From Neostapfia colusana (taxonomy: Eukaryota > Streptophyta > Magnoliopsida > Poales > Poaceae): a DNA stretch of 64,000 bases. This document shows, in pieces, positions 62,370-64,000 of the stretch. Every line of letters starts with the position of its first letter. Position 1 is the first letter of the stretch. A model generated the notes under the pieces. That model saw only the letters and a program-made list of their open reading frames with translations. It made no database searches and was not told the DNA's origin. The position numbers and the translations under genes are program-made. The stretch covers positions 79,248,968 through 79,312,967 of the forward strand of contig JASWHV010000012.1 of the NCBI GenBank assembly GCA_030760725.1. Reading direction: 5' to 3'.

Positions 62370-63860
62370 AGGATGTCTTCATAGAAGGGAAAAGGGAGGG
62401 AGGCATGAGACACCCTTTTTAGGGGTAGTTCCTCATGTGAGAGCAGACACTCTCAGCTATTGAGACACGTCCCGGACCTAGTGGGCATACATATGGCCTT
62501 ACAGCGCAAGGAGGTACATTTTCATTGGAAATTACATTATCTTATATATCACTTAGCAATTAACTATTCTTATCAATCCTTTTATTTTGCAGTCTGACTC
62601 AGAGTCATCTGAGTCAGAGTCAGAGGCTAGGGCGTCGCCGCAACCTTCGGGGTCGCCTATGGCTGCCACGGAGGCGCCTAGCGTGGAGCCGCCTAGCATG
62701 GAGACTTCGGGCTCCAGTGGTGAGCAACCTTTCGGGTCACCAGATGTGGTCCTAGAGCAGAGGCGGCGGGCGAGGAGGACACACTTTGTGTCTCCTTCTC
62801 CAGTTCCTACAAAGGGGGTCACTATTCGCCCGGTCAGAGACACGTAAGCAAATTATCACATAATATTCAACTGTCAGATTCTTTTGTTCTTCGGTACATT
62901 AATAAGTTCACTAAATCCTTGCAGCTCCTGATACGACTGCTCGTTCATGGGTCAGGGGCACCATAGACAGGAGTGTGGTTGCATCAGGTCTTTAGTGTGT
63001 CTGCACTATCTAGGTGTGATCGACGGAGTCCCTGCGACGTCGTGGGACGACTACGCTCGTGTCTCTCACGAGACGCACAACAACCTTCAGGGGGTTGTGT
63101 GGGAGGATTTTATGGTAACTCTGCTTAATGGAATTTTGTAAATTATTATTCTTCAACTTGATTCAATCGCTAATGCATATCTCTTCAATATTTGTTTTTT
63201 ATAGCTGAGGTACCGTTTAGAGGACATGAGCCAAAACATGTTGGACCATGCTAGAGCCATATTCAACAGGAATGCACAGAAGCTTGTAATGTAAGCGTTA
63301 TCGTACGCTCGTATTCAAGCCATGAACGAGTACCTCAAGCGACACCAGGAGTACTAGTCGAGGCCGTTTAGGAGGGCCTCAGACACATACTTGATAGAGG
63401 AGCAGTACGCGGAGGTAAGTTGTTTGTGTTCAATTATGTCAATACTTAGTTATGTAAATGGTATTTCAATGACATAAGAAATATATGTAGGTCAGTATTT
63501 CCTGGCTAGAGGGTCGGCCCGAAGCATATCGAGCTCTATGCCAGATGTGGGCTCGCGATGCTTTCATCGCTAAGTCTAGGAGGGCTCGTGGATGCAGAGG
63601 TTCAGACTCAAAGCACTCCTATGGCTCTGATGGCCATGTGTGTTTGGCTAAACGCATGGTAAGAATAATAACCCTTCTTTGTATATCTTCATAATATAAT
63701 TAACATACTAACACATATCTACAGGAGCACGAGACCAGTCACGTACCGACCGACACTGCCATCTGGAAGCGGGGTCATAAGGACCCATCCCAGCCTGGGG
63801 AATGCAGTCAGGTCACGGACGATCGAGTGATAAGTTATAAAAACTTATCAATTTTTAATA
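62370..63860 (+). pseudogene. CACTA second gene, plant transposase (Ptta/En/Spm) domain remnant
   Basis: Exon-like blocks separated by AT-rich introns: a Ser/Pro/Glu-rich segment SDSESSESESEARASPQPSG (62594-62847), HYLGVIDGVPATSWDDYARVSHETHNNLQGVVWEDF (about 63005-63112), YRLEDMSQNMLDHARAIFNRNAQKL (about 63211-63290), WLEGRPEAYRALCQMWARDAFIAKSRRAR (about 63500-63590) and HETSHVPTDTAIWKRGH (about 63727-63780). Stops inside at about 62989, 63293 and 63356 show decay. Confidence 0.8.
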
Positions 63861-64000
63861 CACAATTTTACTCCTTTTAGGTAAAGTATGGGCTAGAGGT
63901 CGTGAGGATACACGGTTAAGGGTACGATTGGGAAAACGCGCCAATCGACCCTCAAGCCGTTTACGCTAGCGGAGGCGGGAAGACACATGGACGGTTAGTT

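Larger units (their letters stand above)
58430..64000 (+). mobile_element. CACTA (En/Spm) transposon, degenerate, runs off right edge
   Basis: Two gene remnants in the usual order on the plus strand: a TNP2-type transposase and a second gene with a plant transposase (Ptta/En/Spm) domain. The left end is approximate. The right end lies outside the window. Confidence 0.8.

Overview
This window is nuclear DNA of a grass (Poaceae). The evidence is split, intron-containing genes with very GC-rich first exons, plant-only genes (a KANADI GARP factor, an ALY/THO4 mRNA-export adaptor, a plant-type CCZ1 copy), a eukaryotic tRNA-Gly(CCC), and typical grass repeats: a Tekay-type chromovirus, Tat-type and copia LTR elements, an RTE LINE, a tRNA-derived SINE, and hAT and CACTA transposons. 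The species cannot be fixed by eye. Nothing bacterial, organellar or CRISPR-like was seen. All alignments and repeat comparisons were done by eye.

Layout. (1) 1-10545: a minus-strand Ty3/gypsy Tekay chromovirus with a complete 4.0-kb 5' LTR, PBS, a gag-pol frame broken by three stops, PPT and the first 99 bp of the 3' LTR. (2) 10546-12210: a non-coding remnant with CACTA-like subterminal repeats. (3) 12502-15666: an internally deleted hAT transposon whose transposase exon carries a solo LTR (13322-14322). (4) 17080-18490: an L1-type LINE remnant holding a hAT MITE. (5) 19877-23799: an intact six-exon KANADI gene, plus strand. (6) 24996-25513: a hAT-like MITE. (7) 26155-30531: an unprocessed CCZ1 pseudogene. 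(8) 31392-31462: tRNA-Gly(CCC), minus strand. (9) 32068-57712: an intact ALY/THO4 gene, minus strand, 276 codons, whose penultimate intron is 21.7 kb long. (10) 58812-64000: a degenerate CACTA (En/Spm) transposon running off the right edge.

The large ALY intron is a nested stack that can be read from target-site duplications. An old copia element (33226-54096) entered the intron. Its left LTR received an RTE-tailed SINE-like element. Its right LTR was hit twice: by a Tat-type element (39138-50025, TSD gcctt) and by a 5'-truncated RTE LINE (50108-54023, TSD gtggacaa). The Tat element then received copia DNA (44509-49685), and the RTE received a small Ale-type copia element (51094-53720, TSD acgac). 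ALY splice phases still match across the whole stack, so the exons can still join in frame.

The working host genes are a leaf/organ polarity regulator (KANADI), an RNA export factor (ALY) and one tRNA. The rest is repeats, pseudogenes and intergenic DNA.
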